Shown: positions 27,575 through 36,400 of the stretch, piece after piece
How the letters are laid out: each line of letters opens with the position of its first letter
Numbering within the stretch: position 1 is the first letter of the stretch
Origin: Anaerolineae bacterium
GTDB lineage: Bacteria > Chloroflexota > Anaerolineae > Aggregatilineales > Phototrophicaceae
DNA: 64,000 nt
Direction: 5' to 3'
Assembly (NCBI GenBank): GCA_022822545.1
Contig: JAJEBE010000037.1
Location: 18,937 to 82,936, forward strand
Made by a program: the position numbers and the translations under genes
The notes under the pieces: generated by a model
Seen by the model: only the letters and a program-made list of their open reading frames with translations
Told to the model about the DNA's origin: nothing
Databases searched by the model: none

Positions 27575-29278
27575 ATGACCATCCCATCCGACCTCGATAT
27601 CGCTCAGTCCGCAAACCTCGTCCACATCAACCAAATCGCCGAAATGATGGGACTCGATCCGGCTAGGGATTTGGAGCACTACGGCAAATACGTGGCCAAG
27701 GTCAACCTCGATGTTCTCGACCGGCTGGCTTCCCGCCCCGATGCCAAATACGTCGATGTCACCGCCATCACGCCGACGCCCCTTGGCGAAGGCAAATCCA
27801 CCACCACCGTCGGCATCGGCCAGGCGATGAAGCACATCGGCAAGAACGCCATCATCACCGTGCGGCAGCCATCGCAAGGTCCCACCTTTGGCATCAAGGG
27901 CGGCGCGGCCGGCGGCGGCTACAGCCAGATCGTGCCGATGGAAAACTTCAACCTGCATCTGACCGGCGACATTCACGCCATCAGCGCCGCGCACAATCTG
28001 ATCGCCGCCATGCTCGACGCCCATATCTATCACGGCAACGCGCTGGATATTGATATCCACAACATCCCCTGGCGCCGCGTGGTCGACCTCAATGATCGCG
28101 CCCTGCGCAACATCATCATCGGCTTGGGCAAGCGCTTCGATGGCGTCCCGCGCCAAAGCGGCTACGACATCACGGTCGCCTCGGAAATCATGGCCATCCT
28201 GGCCTTGACGACCTCGCTGCAAGATATGCGCGAGCGCATCGGCAAAATGGTCATCGCCTATGATAGAAACAAGAATCCAGTCACAGCCGAAGACATCCGC
28301 GCCGCCGGCGCCGCTGCCGTGCTGATGAAAGAAGCTATCAAGCCCAATCTGATGCAGTCGCTGGAAAATACGCCGGCTCTGGTTCATGCTGGTCCCTTCG
28401 CCAATATCGCCCACGGCAACTCATCGATCATCGCCGATATGATCGCCATGAAATGCGGCGATTATGTCGTCACCGAATCCGGCTTCGGCGCGGATATCGG
28501 CGCGGAGAAATTCTTCAACATCAAGTCGCGCATCAGCGGGCTTAAGCCCAACGCGGTTGTGCTGGTCACCACCATTCGCGCGCTCAAGGCGCACACCGGC
28601 AAATACCGCATCATCCCGGGCCGACCCATCGACCCGGCCCTCAAAGAAGAAAACGTGCCCGATGTGGAAGCGGGCGCTGTCAACATGGTGCGGCATCTTG
28701 AGAACCTGAAGAAGTTCGGCGTCAATCCGGTGGTCGCCGTCAACGTCTTCGCCGATGACACCGCTGCCGAAATCCAGGCTGTGCGCGAAATCGCGCTGGC
28801 TTCCGGCGCTACCGGCGTGGCGGTCGCTCGCCATTGGGCCCAGGGCGGCGCTGGCGCAGTCGAGCTGGCCGAGATGATTGTCTCCGCTTGTGAGATGCCC
28901 AACGACTTCCGCCTGTTATATCCCGATGACATGTCGATCAAGGGCAAGATCGAAACCATCGCAACCGAGATATACCGCGCCGACGGCGTCGACTATGCCC
29001 CCATCGCCAGCCGCAAAATCCGTCAATACGAAGAACAAGGCTTGGGCGCATTGCCAATTTGCATGGCGAAAACCCACCTCAGCCTCAGCGACGACCCCAA
29101 ACTCAAAGGCGCGCCCGATGGCTTCCGCATCACCATCACCGATATTCGCGCTTCGGCCGGCGCCGGCTTTATCTACCCGCTTTGCGGCGATGTCCGCACC
29201 ATGCCCGGCTTGGGCCGGAGTCCCGCGGCGATGAATGTCGATATTGACGAAGATGGAAAAGTTGTTGGCTTGTTCTAA
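27575..29278 (+). CDS. fhs: Formate-tetrahydrofolate ligase
   Basis: A 567-residue enzyme that makes 10-formyl-THF from formate, THF and ATP, feeding one-carbon metabolism and, in some anaerobes, the Wood-Ljungdahl methyl branch. The P-loop is TPTPLGEGKSTTTVG (67-80); GPTFGIKGGAAGGGY and the C-terminal MPGLGRSPAAMNVDID are family hallmarks. The length is typical. No other acetogenesis genes are in the window, so a role in general C1 supply is as likely. It precedes the pyr operon by 146 bases. Confidence 0.97.
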   Translation: MTIPSDLDIAQSANLVHINQIAEMMGLDPARDLEHYGKYVAKVNLDVLDRLASRPDAKYVDVTAITPTPLGEGKSTTTVGIGQAMKHIGKNAIITVRQPSQGPTFGIKGGAAGGGYSQIVPMENFNLHLTGDIHAISAAHNLIAAMLDAHIYHGNALDIDIHNIPWRRVVDLNDRALRNIIIGLGKRFDGVPRQSGYDITVASEIMAILALTTSLQDMRERIGKMVIAYDRNKNPVTAEDIRAAGAAAVLMKEAIKPNLMQSLENTPALVHAGPFANIAHGNSSIIADMIAMKCGDYVVTESGFGADIGAEKFFNIKSRISGLKPNAVVLVTTIRALKAHTGKYRIIPGRPIDPALKEENVPDVEAGAVNMVRHLENLKKFGVNPVVAVNVFADDTAAEIQAVREIALASGATGVAVARHWAQGGAGAVELAEMIVSACEMPNDFRLLYPDDMSIKGKIETIATEIYRADGVDYAPIASRKIRQYEEQGLGALPICMAKTHLSLSDDPKLKGAPDGFRITITDIRASAGAGFIYPLCGDVRTMPGLGRSPAAMNVDIDEDGKVVGLF

Positions 29279-29424
29279 GCAGGTTGAAAGAATCTTGCTT
29301 GAAACGCTGTTCCGCCCTTGGCCGGGCGGCCTGTACAAACTTGTAATCAGCGCAGGCTCGCGCGCCATCTCTGCGGCGCAGTCGTGGGCGGCTGACGAAG
29401 CTGTGACCGGACGAGGAGGTCCCA

Positions 29425-30489
29425 TTGGCGGAAGCGACAAACAACAATTCCATGATCAGCCAACACGCCCTTGCCTACCAGCCTCCCGCCATTAGCGGCG
29501 ACTTCCAAGGCAAGCACATCATCTCGGTGGATCAATTCCAGCGGCAAGACCTCGATATCCTCTTTAATGCCGCCACATCCATTCGCAAGCGCATCCGTAC
29601 CCAGGATCGCGGCTTGACCGAGCTTTGCGCCGGCAAGGTCATGGCATCGCTCTTCTTCGAAGCCAGCACCCGCACCGATATGTCTTTCCAGTCGGCCATG
29701 CGCCGGCTCGGCGGCGATGTCATCGCCGTCAGCAACGGCGTCCGCTTCTCGTCCATGTACAAAGGCGAAAATCTCTCCGACACTGTCCGCGCCACCGGCT
29801 GCTACGCCGATGTCGTCGTTCTGCGCCATCCGGAGATCGGCTCATCCTACGAAGCCGCCTATTATCTTGACTTGCTCAACCGGCGCATCGACAACCCCAC
29901 CGTCGCCATTAGCGGCGGCGATGGCATCGGCGAACACCCGACCCAGGCCCTGCTCGATATCTTCACCATCTTCGATCAGAAGAAGTCCCTCGATAATCTC
30001 ACGATCACCCTCGTCGGCGATCTGCTGCACGGCCGGACGGTGCATTCGCTGGCGAAACTCATCGCCTATTACGATGCCGCCGATGTCCGCCTCTGTCTCG
30101 TCTCGCCCGACAGTCTCGGCATGCCGGCCGATATCACCGCCCTGGTAAAATCGCACGGTATCGCCGTCACAGAATCCGCCCGACTCATGGATGTCATCGC
30201 CGAGACCGATGTCATCTACTGGACCCGCGTGCAAGAAGAACGCTTCGGCGACGCCGCCATGTACGACAGCATCAAAGACGACTATGTCATGACGCCGCAA
30301 GTGCTCGCCCAAGCCAAGCCGGACGCCATCCTCATGCACCCCCTGCCGCGCAAGCACGAAATGGGCAGTCGCGACGACCACGACATCATGGACCGCGACC
30401 CGCGCGCGATCTATTTCGAGCAGATGGAAAACGGCATGTTCGTCCGCATGGCGCTGCTGGTCAAAGTTCTGCGCGGAGTTTATGTCTGA
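29425..30489 (+). CDS. pyrB: Aspartate carbamoyltransferase catalytic subunit
   Basis: First gene of the pyrimidine operon; it condenses carbamoyl phosphate with aspartate. About 354 residues, with the carbamoyl-phosphate loop (FFEASTRTDMSF), VRHPE-type strand (LRHPEIGSS), GEHPTQALLD and HPLPRKHEM. The N-terminal ~30 residues are extra compared with E. coli PyrB. It starts at TTG 29425 because a strong AGGAGGT site lies 4 bases upstream; the next ATG (29452) has no site. No regulatory subunit gene pyrI is present. Its stop overlaps the pyrC start (TGATG). Confidence 0.95.
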   Translation: MAEATNNNSMISQHALAYQPPAISGDFQGKHIISVDQFQRQDLDILFNAATSIRKRIRTQDRGLTELCAGKVMASLFFEASTRTDMSFQSAMRRLGGDVIAVSNGVRFSSMYKGENLSDTVRATGCYADVVVLRHPEIGSSYEAAYYLDLLNRRIDNPTVAISGGDGIGEHPTQALLDIFTIFDQKKSLDNLTITLVGDLLHGRTVHSLAKLIAYYDAADVRLCLVSPDSLGMPADITALVKSHGIAVTESARLMDVIAETDVIYWTRVQEERFGDAAMYDSIKDDYVMTPQVLAQAKPDAILMHPLPRKHEMGSRDDHDIMDRDPRAIYFEQMENGMFVRMALLVKVLRGVYV

Positions 30490-31565
30490 TGCCGCCGCTC
30501 AAAATCCCCGGCATGATTGATCCCCATACCCACCTGCGAGATCTTGATTGGGCGCATAAAGCCACCTTCGCCTCCGAAACCAAAGCAGCCATCGCCGGCG
30601 GCTTTTGGGCCGTCTTTGATATGCCCAATACCGCCCCCTCTACCATCGATGAAGAACGCCTGAGCGACAAACTCGGGCGCATTGATCGCGACGCCCATTG
30701 TGACTGGGGCCTCTACTTCGGCGCCTCCCAAGCCGATAACACCGCCGAATACGAGAAGATCGCCCGCCAGGTCTGCGGCTTGAAGATCTACAACAACTCG
30801 ACCACCGGTGACCTGCTGATCAGTTCCAGCGCCATGCGCGAGCGCCACTATCGCGCCTGGTCTTCCCACCGGCTGATAGCAGTGCACGCCGAAGAAGAAA
30901 CGGTCCGCAATATCCTCGACCTGGTCCGTAAGTACCGGCAGCCCACCCACTTCCTCCATATCAGCAGCGAATACGAAATCAACTTGCTGACGCAAGCCAA
31001 AAACGACGGTCTGCCAGTCACCGTCGGGGTCTGCCCCCATCATCTCTTCCTCAGCGAAGACGACCTGTCGACCCTCGGCCCCTACGGCCTGATGAAGCCC
31101 GAACTCAAGCCCAAAAGCGATATTCGCGCTCTCTGGCGCGCTATCCGCCTGGGCATCGTTGACATCATCGAGTCCGACCACGCCCCCCATACCATCGCCG
31201 AAAAAGAATCCGACGCGCCGCCCCACGGCGTTCCCGGCCTGGAGACGACCCTGCCGCTGATGTTGCAAGCAGTCAAAGATGGTCGCCTGCCTCTGCAAAG
31301 GGCTTGCGATATGCTCTCGCTTAACGTACAACGTATCTGGCGCATCACGCCCTTTCCCAAAACCTACACCGTCGTCGACGCTGACGAGAGCTTTGTAATT
31401 GAACGCGAGAATCTCTTGACCAAATGCGGCTGGTCGCCCTTTGAAGGCATGCGCGTCACCGGCAAAGTGCGCGAAGTCTGGATTCGCGGCACCCAAGTCT
31501 ATAATGGCGAAAATGTCTTGAGCCCGGCCGGCTTCGGGCGCAACCTCTTCGGCTTCGTCGCATGA
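30489..31565 (+). CDS. pyrC: Dihydroorotase
   Basis: A 358-residue binuclear zinc amidohydrolase, third step of UMP synthesis. Metal ligands are H13 and H15 (DPHTHLRD), probable carboxylated lysine K99 (GLKIYNN), H133 (VHAEEE), H157 (FLHISS) and catalytic D230 (ESDHAPHT). It is shorter than class I dihydroorotases, about the length of the dihydroorotase domain of animal CAD. It is translationally coupled on both sides: the start overlaps pyrB by 1 base and the end overlaps pyrD by 4 bases. Confidence 0.94.
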   Translation: MPPLKIPGMIDPHTHLRDLDWAHKATFASETKAAIAGGFWAVFDMPNTAPSTIDEERLSDKLGRIDRDAHCDWGLYFGASQADNTAEYEKIARQVCGLKIYNNSTTGDLLISSSAMRERHYRAWSSHRLIAVHAEEETVRNILDLVRKYRQPTHFLHISSEYEINLLTQAKNDGLPVTVGVCPHHLFLSEDDLSTLGPYGLMKPELKPKSDIRALWRAIRLGIVDIIESDHAPHTIAEKESDAPPHGVPGLETTLPLMLQAVKDGRLPLQRACDMLSLNVQRIWRITPFPKTYTVVDADESFVIERENLLTKCGWSPFEGMRVTGKVREVWIRGTQVYNGENVLSPAGFGRNLFGFVA

Positions 31566-32743
31566 AACCCGGCTTGCGATCCCTCCTGCTGCGCGGCATC
31601 GACAGCGCCTGCCAAAGCCTGAACAAGCATTTCATCTTCCGTCAGCCCGCTCAAAACGCCCACGACAGCGCGATAAACTTGCTTCGCCTGCTGGAGCGCA
31701 TGCCCTTCTCAGCGCCCTGCTGCCAGCGCCTGCATCGCCTTGCCTTTCCCAAAACGCCCGTCGACGTGGGTGGCGTCCGCTTGGCACAGCGCCTCATCCT
31801 GGCCGCTGGCCTTATCAAGGGCGACGGCTTCGGGGACGAGGCGGACGCGCTTCGCGCCGTCACGGTCGAGGGCCACAATATCATCCCCGGCTGGTGCGTC
31901 CTGCCTGCCCTGCTCGGCCCGGTCGAATTCGGCTCCTTCACCCGCCAACCGCGCCTGGGCAATCCCGGCGCCGTCATCTGGCGCGATGCCGAGGCGCGAT
32001 CAACGCAAAACCGAGTCGGCTTGCGCAATCCCGGCGCCCGTGCCGCCGCTCGCTTCCTCGCCGGTCGCCGGGGGCAACTGCCAGCCGAGTTCGGCATCAA
32101 CATCGCCCTCACGCCCGGCCTCGACGACATCGACCAACAGGAGCGCGATGTCCTTGAGTCTGTCGAGTTCTTCCTTGACTCGAACGTCCTCCCCAGCTGG
32201 TTCACGCTGAATCTCAGCTGCCCCAATACCGAAGACGATCCCCAAGGCCACCAGTTGGAAGCGGAGACCCGACAGCTTTGCGGCGCCTTCATCGAGCGCC
32301 TGCGAGCGAGAGAGCTTGAGATCCCGCTCTGGGTCAAGATCAGTCCTGGACTGGCTGGCGACCAATACCGTGTTCTGATGCGCGTCTTTCACGATGTCGG
32401 CGTTAAGGCGGTCATCGCCACCAACACGCTGGCGCAGCCCAGCCCGGAAGATGACTCTATCCAAGCGGGAGTCGGTGGCGGAGAGCTACACCCCGAGTCA
32501 TTGGAGGCTGTCCGCCAATTGCTTGCCGAGAAGAGTCGCAAGCATTACTCGGTCGATGTGATCGCCTGCGGCGGCATCCTTGACGGCGCCAGCTTCCGCC
32601 AATACCAGTCCCTCGGCGTCAAAGCCGGGCAATACTGGTCCGCTCTTGTTTATCGCGGTCCCTTCGCCGCTGCCATCATTGAAAGTGAGCTGGCTCGATA
32701 TGACCATGAGTTCGAAGCAGTCCGTCGCGAAAGCCTTGCTTGA
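31562..32743 (+). CDS. pyrD: Dihydroorotate dehydrogenase with class 2-like extension and class 1-like cysteine
   Basis: 393 residues. The ~70-residue helical N-terminal extension before the barrel resembles membrane-associated class 2 (quinone-linked) enzymes. The catalytic base position, however, reads C220 in NLSCPNT, the cysteine of class 1 enzymes, where class 2 uses serine. FMN-site glycines (ACGGILDG) are intact. About 14 extra residues lie after LAAGLIKGDGFGDEAD. The gene overlaps pyrC by 4 bases and pyrE by about 44 bases. Electron acceptor not determinable. Confidence 0.9.
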   Translation: MKPGLRSLLLRGIDSACQSLNKHFIFRQPAQNAHDSAINLLRLLERMPFSAPCCQRLHRLAFPKTPVDVGGVRLAQRLILAAGLIKGDGFGDEADALRAVTVEGHNIIPGWCVLPALLGPVEFGSFTRQPRLGNPGAVIWRDAEARSTQNRVGLRNPGARAAARFLAGRRGQLPAEFGINIALTPGLDDIDQQERDVLESVEFFLDSNVLPSWFTLNLSCPNTEDDPQGHQLEAETRQLCGAFIERLRARELEIPLWVKISPGLAGDQYRVLMRVFHDVGVKAVIATNTLAQPSPEDDSIQAGVGGGELHPESLEAVRQLLAEKSRKHYSVDVIACGGILDGASFRQYQSLGVKAGQYWSALVYRGPFAAAIIESELARYDHEFEAVRRESLA

Positions 32744-33344
32744 TATCGGCGCCGTCGGCTTCTCGCCCGAAGCGCCGATCACGTTTAAGTCAGGCCTTCG
32801 CTCGCCCGTCTACGTCGACAATCGCGCCTTGATCTATCACCCGGAAGCCTGGCATCTGGTCATCGACAGCTTCCGAACTTTGATCGAATCGAAGGGGCTT
32901 GATCACGATATCATCGCCGGCGTCGCCCTCGGCGGCGTACCCCACAGCGCCGCCCTCGCCTTCAGCGCCGGTTTGCCATCCGTCTTCATCCGCAAGGAAA
33001 GCAAGGGCCATGGCAAAGCCCAGCGCATCGAAGGCGGCGAGGTCGCCAGGCGCGTCGTGCTGCTCGTGGAAGACCTGGTCACGACTGGCGGCAGCAGCTT
33101 GTCCGCCGTCGCCGCCCTCACCGCCGCCGAGGCCCAAGTCTCCGATGTTCTCGCCATCATCAGCTATGGCTTTGGCGAAGCATCGGCTGCCTTCAAAGCG
33201 GCCGGCCTGCAACTGCATACACTGACCGACTTTCCCGCGGTGCTTGAACAGGCGCGGCAAACCGCCCGGCTGGACACTGAACAAATCGCCCTCATCCAGC
33301 GCTGGCTGGACGATCCTTATAGCTGGAGCCGGGACGCCACATGA
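32700..33344 (+). CDS. pyrE: Orotate phosphoribosyltransferase
   Basis: About 214 residues; it converts orotate and PRPP to OMP. The PRPP-binding motif VLLVEDLVTTGGSS is intact, as are FKSGLRSPVYVDNR near the N-terminus and FIRKESKGHGKAQRIEG (the flexible loop). The frame is open to 32580, but the family start corresponds to ATG 32700 or 32706 (MTMSSKQSVAKALLDIGA), inside the end of pyrD. The last 4 bases overlap the pyrF start. Confidence 0.94.
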   Translation: MTMSSKQSVAKALLDIGAVGFSPEAPITFKSGLRSPVYVDNRALIYHPEAWHLVIDSFRTLIESKGLDHDIIAGVALGGVPHSAALAFSAGLPSVFIRKESKGHGKAQRIEGGEVARRVVLLVEDLVTTGGSSLSAVAALTAAEAQVSDVLAIISYGFGEASAAFKAAGLQLHTLTDFPAVLEQARQTARLDTEQIALIQRWLDDPYSWSRDAT

Positions 33345-34141
33345 ACGCCATAGACAAATACGATGCCCGCGCGACAAAACTGAACTCCTTGCTCTGCGTC
33401 GGCTTGGATAGCGACATGACGCGCCTGCCGCAGAGCTTCCGCTCCGGCGAGACGCCGCAACTAGCCTTCAATCGACACATCATCGACGCCACCGCCGAAC
33501 ACGCCGCCGCCTTCAAATTCAACATCGCTTTCTACGAGGCGAATGGCGCAAGCGGCTGGACTCAACTCGCGGGTTCGCTCGAATACCTGCGCCAACATCA
33601 CCCGGACGCGATCACCATCTGCGATGCCAAGCGCGCCGATATCGGCAATACCAGCAACGCCTACGCCCGCTCGATCTTCCAGGAACTCGGTTTCGACGCC
33701 GTCACGCTCAATCCCTACCTCGGCCGTGACGCGCTGCAGCCCTTCCTGGACTTCCCCGACAAAGCCTGCATCATCCTCTGCCGCACCTCCAATCCCGGCT
33801 CGGCCGAGATCCAGGACCTCAATGTCGGCGGCCAATCACTCTGGCAACTGGTCGCCGAAAAAGTGGCGCGGTACTGGAACGACAACCGCAACTGCATGCT
33901 CGTCGTCTCCGCGACTAATCCGGGCGAGATGGCGCGAATCCGCGCGCTCACGGGCGATATGACCTTCCTCGTGCCCGGCATCGGCGCCCAGGGCGGCGAC
34001 ATCAGCGCCGTGCTCGCCGCCGGTCTCAACAGCGCCGGCCGCGGACTGATCATCAACTCATCGCGCGGCATCATTTTCGCCGACGACCCGGCCGCCGCTG
34101 CCGCTGACCTCCGCGCCGCTATCAATGAACATCGCCCTTGA
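33341..34141 (+). CDS. pyrF: Orotidine 5'-phosphate decarboxylase (type 2)
   Basis: A 266-residue TIM-barrel enzyme, last step of UMP synthesis. The D95-x-K97-x-x-D100 catalytic array is present in CDAKRADIGNT, with LCVGLDSD near the start and the phosphate-binding VPGIGAQGGD late in the protein, as in the long (type 2) OMP decarboxylases. It is the last gene of the pyrBCDEF operon, coupled to pyrE by an ATGA overlap. No terminator is obvious after it. Confidence 0.96.
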   Translation: MNAIDKYDARATKLNSLLCVGLDSDMTRLPQSFRSGETPQLAFNRHIIDATAEHAAAFKFNIAFYEANGASGWTQLAGSLEYLRQHHPDAITICDAKRADIGNTSNAYARSIFQELGFDAVTLNPYLGRDALQPFLDFPDKACIILCRTSNPGSAEIQDLNVGGQSLWQLVAEKVARYWNDNRNCMLVVSATNPGEMARIRALTGDMTFLVPGIGAQGGDISAVLAAGLNSAGRGLIINSSRGIIFADDPAAAAADLRAAINEHRP

Positions 34142-34279
34142 AGGTCGCCGCCAAATTGATCTCCCACTCACCCATGAGTCACCTTCTCTATCTCCCGCTC
34201 TGCTGTACTGAACGTATAATATATGGCTTCGCCTAGACCTTCTCGCCAAACAATAATCTGTGTCCTCGATGGTAAAAAC

Positions 34280-34762
34280 ATGAACGAAAAACCTGCCAAT
34301 ACACGCCAATTCCTGAAGTCAAGCATCATGGACACAACTCTCGAGGCGATCACCGCCTTCCATAATGACCCGCGCGCCCTCGCCCGTCTCACGCCGCCGC
34401 CGATCATCATGCAACTGCATCGCGACGACCGCCGCTCCCTGACCGACGGCGAAATAGAATTCACCCTCTGGTTTGGGCCGCTGCCAGTCCGCTGGGTCGC
34501 GCGCCACGAAGAAGGACCAAGGCCTCATTCTTTCGCCGATATTCAAGTAAAGGGTCCTCTCGCCTACTGGCGTCACGAGCATATCTTCACTCTAGTAAGC
34601 GGCGGCCTTGAATTGACCGACCGCATCACTATCGCGCATCGGCGGAGCCTGCTTGGCCTCTTTACCCGCCTGGCCTTTGACGGGCTTCCCCTGCGCATCC
34701 TCTTCGCTTATCGTCATTGGCGGACCCGCCGCGCCTTGACCGCAGCCCGCCGGCGGCAATAA
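34280..34762 (+). CDS. SRPBCC-fold ligand-binding family protein
   Basis: About 160 residues resembling START/Bet v1-like proteins of the ligand-binding-SRPBCC30 type: LARLTPPPIIMQLHRDD, GEIEFTLWFGPLPVRWVARHE, FADIQVKGPLAYWRHEHIF, LTDRITI. Related proteins are often annotated as cell-division inhibitor or cyclase/dehydrase; the true role is unknown. The frame begins at 34223, but ATG 34280 or 34328 fits the family start better. A TATAAT at 34215-34220 lies upstream. It is followed closely by the photolyase gene, a frequent pairing in bacteria. Confidence 0.75.
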   Translation: MNEKPANTRQFLKSSIMDTTLEAITAFHNDPRALARLTPPPIIMQLHRDDRRSLTDGEIEFTLWFGPLPVRWVARHEEGPRPHSFADIQVKGPLAYWRHEHIFTLVSGGLELTDRITIAHRRSLLGLFTRLAFDGLPLRILFAYRHWRTRRALTAARRRQ

Positions 34763-34803
34763 TCTCATTACTTCTGATAATCGCGCCAACCCAAGGCCTG
34801 CTT

Positions 34804-36225
34804 ATGAGTAATTCGCCCATCATCTTTTGGTTCCGCCGTGACCTGCGCCTGGACGACAACCTCGGCTTGTATATGGCTATTCGCAGCCGCCAGCCGGTCT
34901 TGCCCATATTCATCATCGATCCTCGCTTGGAGCGCGGCCCGTGGTTCAGCCGCAATCGGACCGCCTTCATGCTCACAGCGCTCGCGGCGCTTGACGCCCG
35001 TCTGCGGCAGTTGAATTCGGCTCTGCTCATTCGAAGAGGCGACCCGCTGGAAGTGCTGACCGCGCTGGTCAGCGAAACAGGCGCAAACGCGCTCTACTTC
35101 AACCGCGACTATACCCCCTTCGCCAGAAAAAGAGACGAGGCGGTCGTGCGTCAGCTTGGCATCGCATTTCGTATAGTCGACGACAATCTGCTCGTCCCGC
35201 CGGAGAAACTGCGCAAAGACGATGGCGCGCCGTTCAAAGTCTTCACGCCCTTTCACCGCCGTTGGAATATGCTGACGAAGCCGAAAATCAGGGAGCTCGA
35301 TTTCCGCGCGGCGCGCTTCCTCCCCCACGCGCACACGTCATCACCTGAGCCGCTTGCCCGCGCCCGCCTTCAGCCGCAGCCGCATGTGCCCCTTCCGCCC
35401 GCCGATGAGCACAGCGCCCGGGAACAGCTGTCACGATTCATCGCGAAGTCCATCTCCCATTACGCGGAGTCGCGCAACAGCCTGGTCATCGACCCCTTCG
35501 TGGATGACAACGCCGGTCCCTCAGGCCTTTCGCCTTATCTTCGCTTTGGCATTCTGTCCCCGCGACAGGTCTATTGGAACGCTCGTGATCGTTACGCCGA
35601 GGCCTCGGACGAGCCGGTTCGCCAATCGATAGAAGCCTTCTGTCGCCAACTCGCCTGGCGCGAGTTCTTTGTACACATCATGTTCCACTTCCCGCATGTC
35701 CGCCGCGGCAACTTCCGCCCCGAATTTGACAATCTGGCCTGGCGTGATGCGCCGGCGGAGCTAACAGCCTGGCAAGAAGGCCGCACCGGCTACCCCATCG
35801 TCGACGCCGCCATGCGTCAACTGAACGCCATCGGCTGGATGCCCAACCGCGCCCGCATGATCACCGCCAGCTTCCTCAGCAAGCATCTGCTCATCGACTG
35901 GCGCGCCGGCGAGGCCTACTTTATGCGCTGCCTGCTCGATGGCGACCCGGCCGCCAATAACGGCGGCTGGCAATGGACCGCCGGCACCGGCACCGATGCC
36001 CAACCTTTCTTCCGCATCTTCAACCCCATCCTGCAATCCCGGCGCTACGACAACGATGGCCGCTACATCCAGCACTGGCTTCCCGAACTGCGGCATTTGC
36101 CCGCCAGCCACCTCCACCAGCCCTGGACGCTGAAATCGACTCAACTGGAGTATCCGCCGCCAATCATCGACCACCGCGCCGCCCGCGAACGCGCCCTGGC
36201 CGCCTTCCAAGCCGCTCGCGCCTGA
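34804..36225 (+). CDS. phr: Deoxyribodipyrimidine photolyase (class I)
   Basis: About 473 residues; a light-driven FAD enzyme repairing UV-induced pyrimidine dimers. The N-terminal alpha/beta antenna domain begins IFWFRRDLRLDDN. The FAD domain shows GLSPYLRFGILSPRQVYW, QLAWREFF, YPIVDAAMRQL, GWMPNRARMITASFL and the NGGWQWTAGTGTDA segment typical of CPD photolyases. The frame is open from 34717, but ATG 34804 gives the family N-terminus. It lies 41 bases after the SRPBCC gene. Confidence 0.95.
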   Translation: MSNSPIIFWFRRDLRLDDNLGLYMAIRSRQPVLPIFIIDPRLERGPWFSRNRTAFMLTALAALDARLRQLNSALLIRRGDPLEVLTALVSETGANALYFNRDYTPFARKRDEAVVRQLGIAFRIVDDNLLVPPEKLRKDDGAPFKVFTPFHRRWNMLTKPKIRELDFRAARFLPHAHTSSPEPLARARLQPQPHVPLPPADEHSAREQLSRFIAKSISHYAESRNSLVIDPFVDDNAGPSGLSPYLRFGILSPRQVYWNARDRYAEASDEPVRQSIEAFCRQLAWREFFVHIMFHFPHVRRGNFRPEFDNLAWRDAPAELTAWQEGRTGYPIVDAAMRQLNAIGWMPNRARMITASFLSKHLLIDWRAGEAYFMRCLLDGDPAANNGGWQWTAGTGTDAQPFFRIFNPILQSRRYDNDGRYIQHWLPELRHLPASHLHQPWTLKSTQLEYPPPIIDHRAARERALAAFQAARA

Positions 36226-36400
36226 TCCGCGAAGGCAGCTATTACCCCGCCTGAGAAAAAGCGGCAAGTTGATTTGCCATGCCGCGCCGCTTGCACTATC
36301 TTATCTTGACCGAAACCTTCCATTCGCGGAGGACTCAAGCTGTACTGCCATCGAAGCTGTTTTCCAGGAACATCGGGACGAAGGCCGGTAAGGACCAACA

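Noticed and set aside
29312..29330. CCGCCC/GGGCGG hairpin after fhs as terminator
   Set aside because: No T-run follows, so it does not qualify as a Rho-independent terminator.
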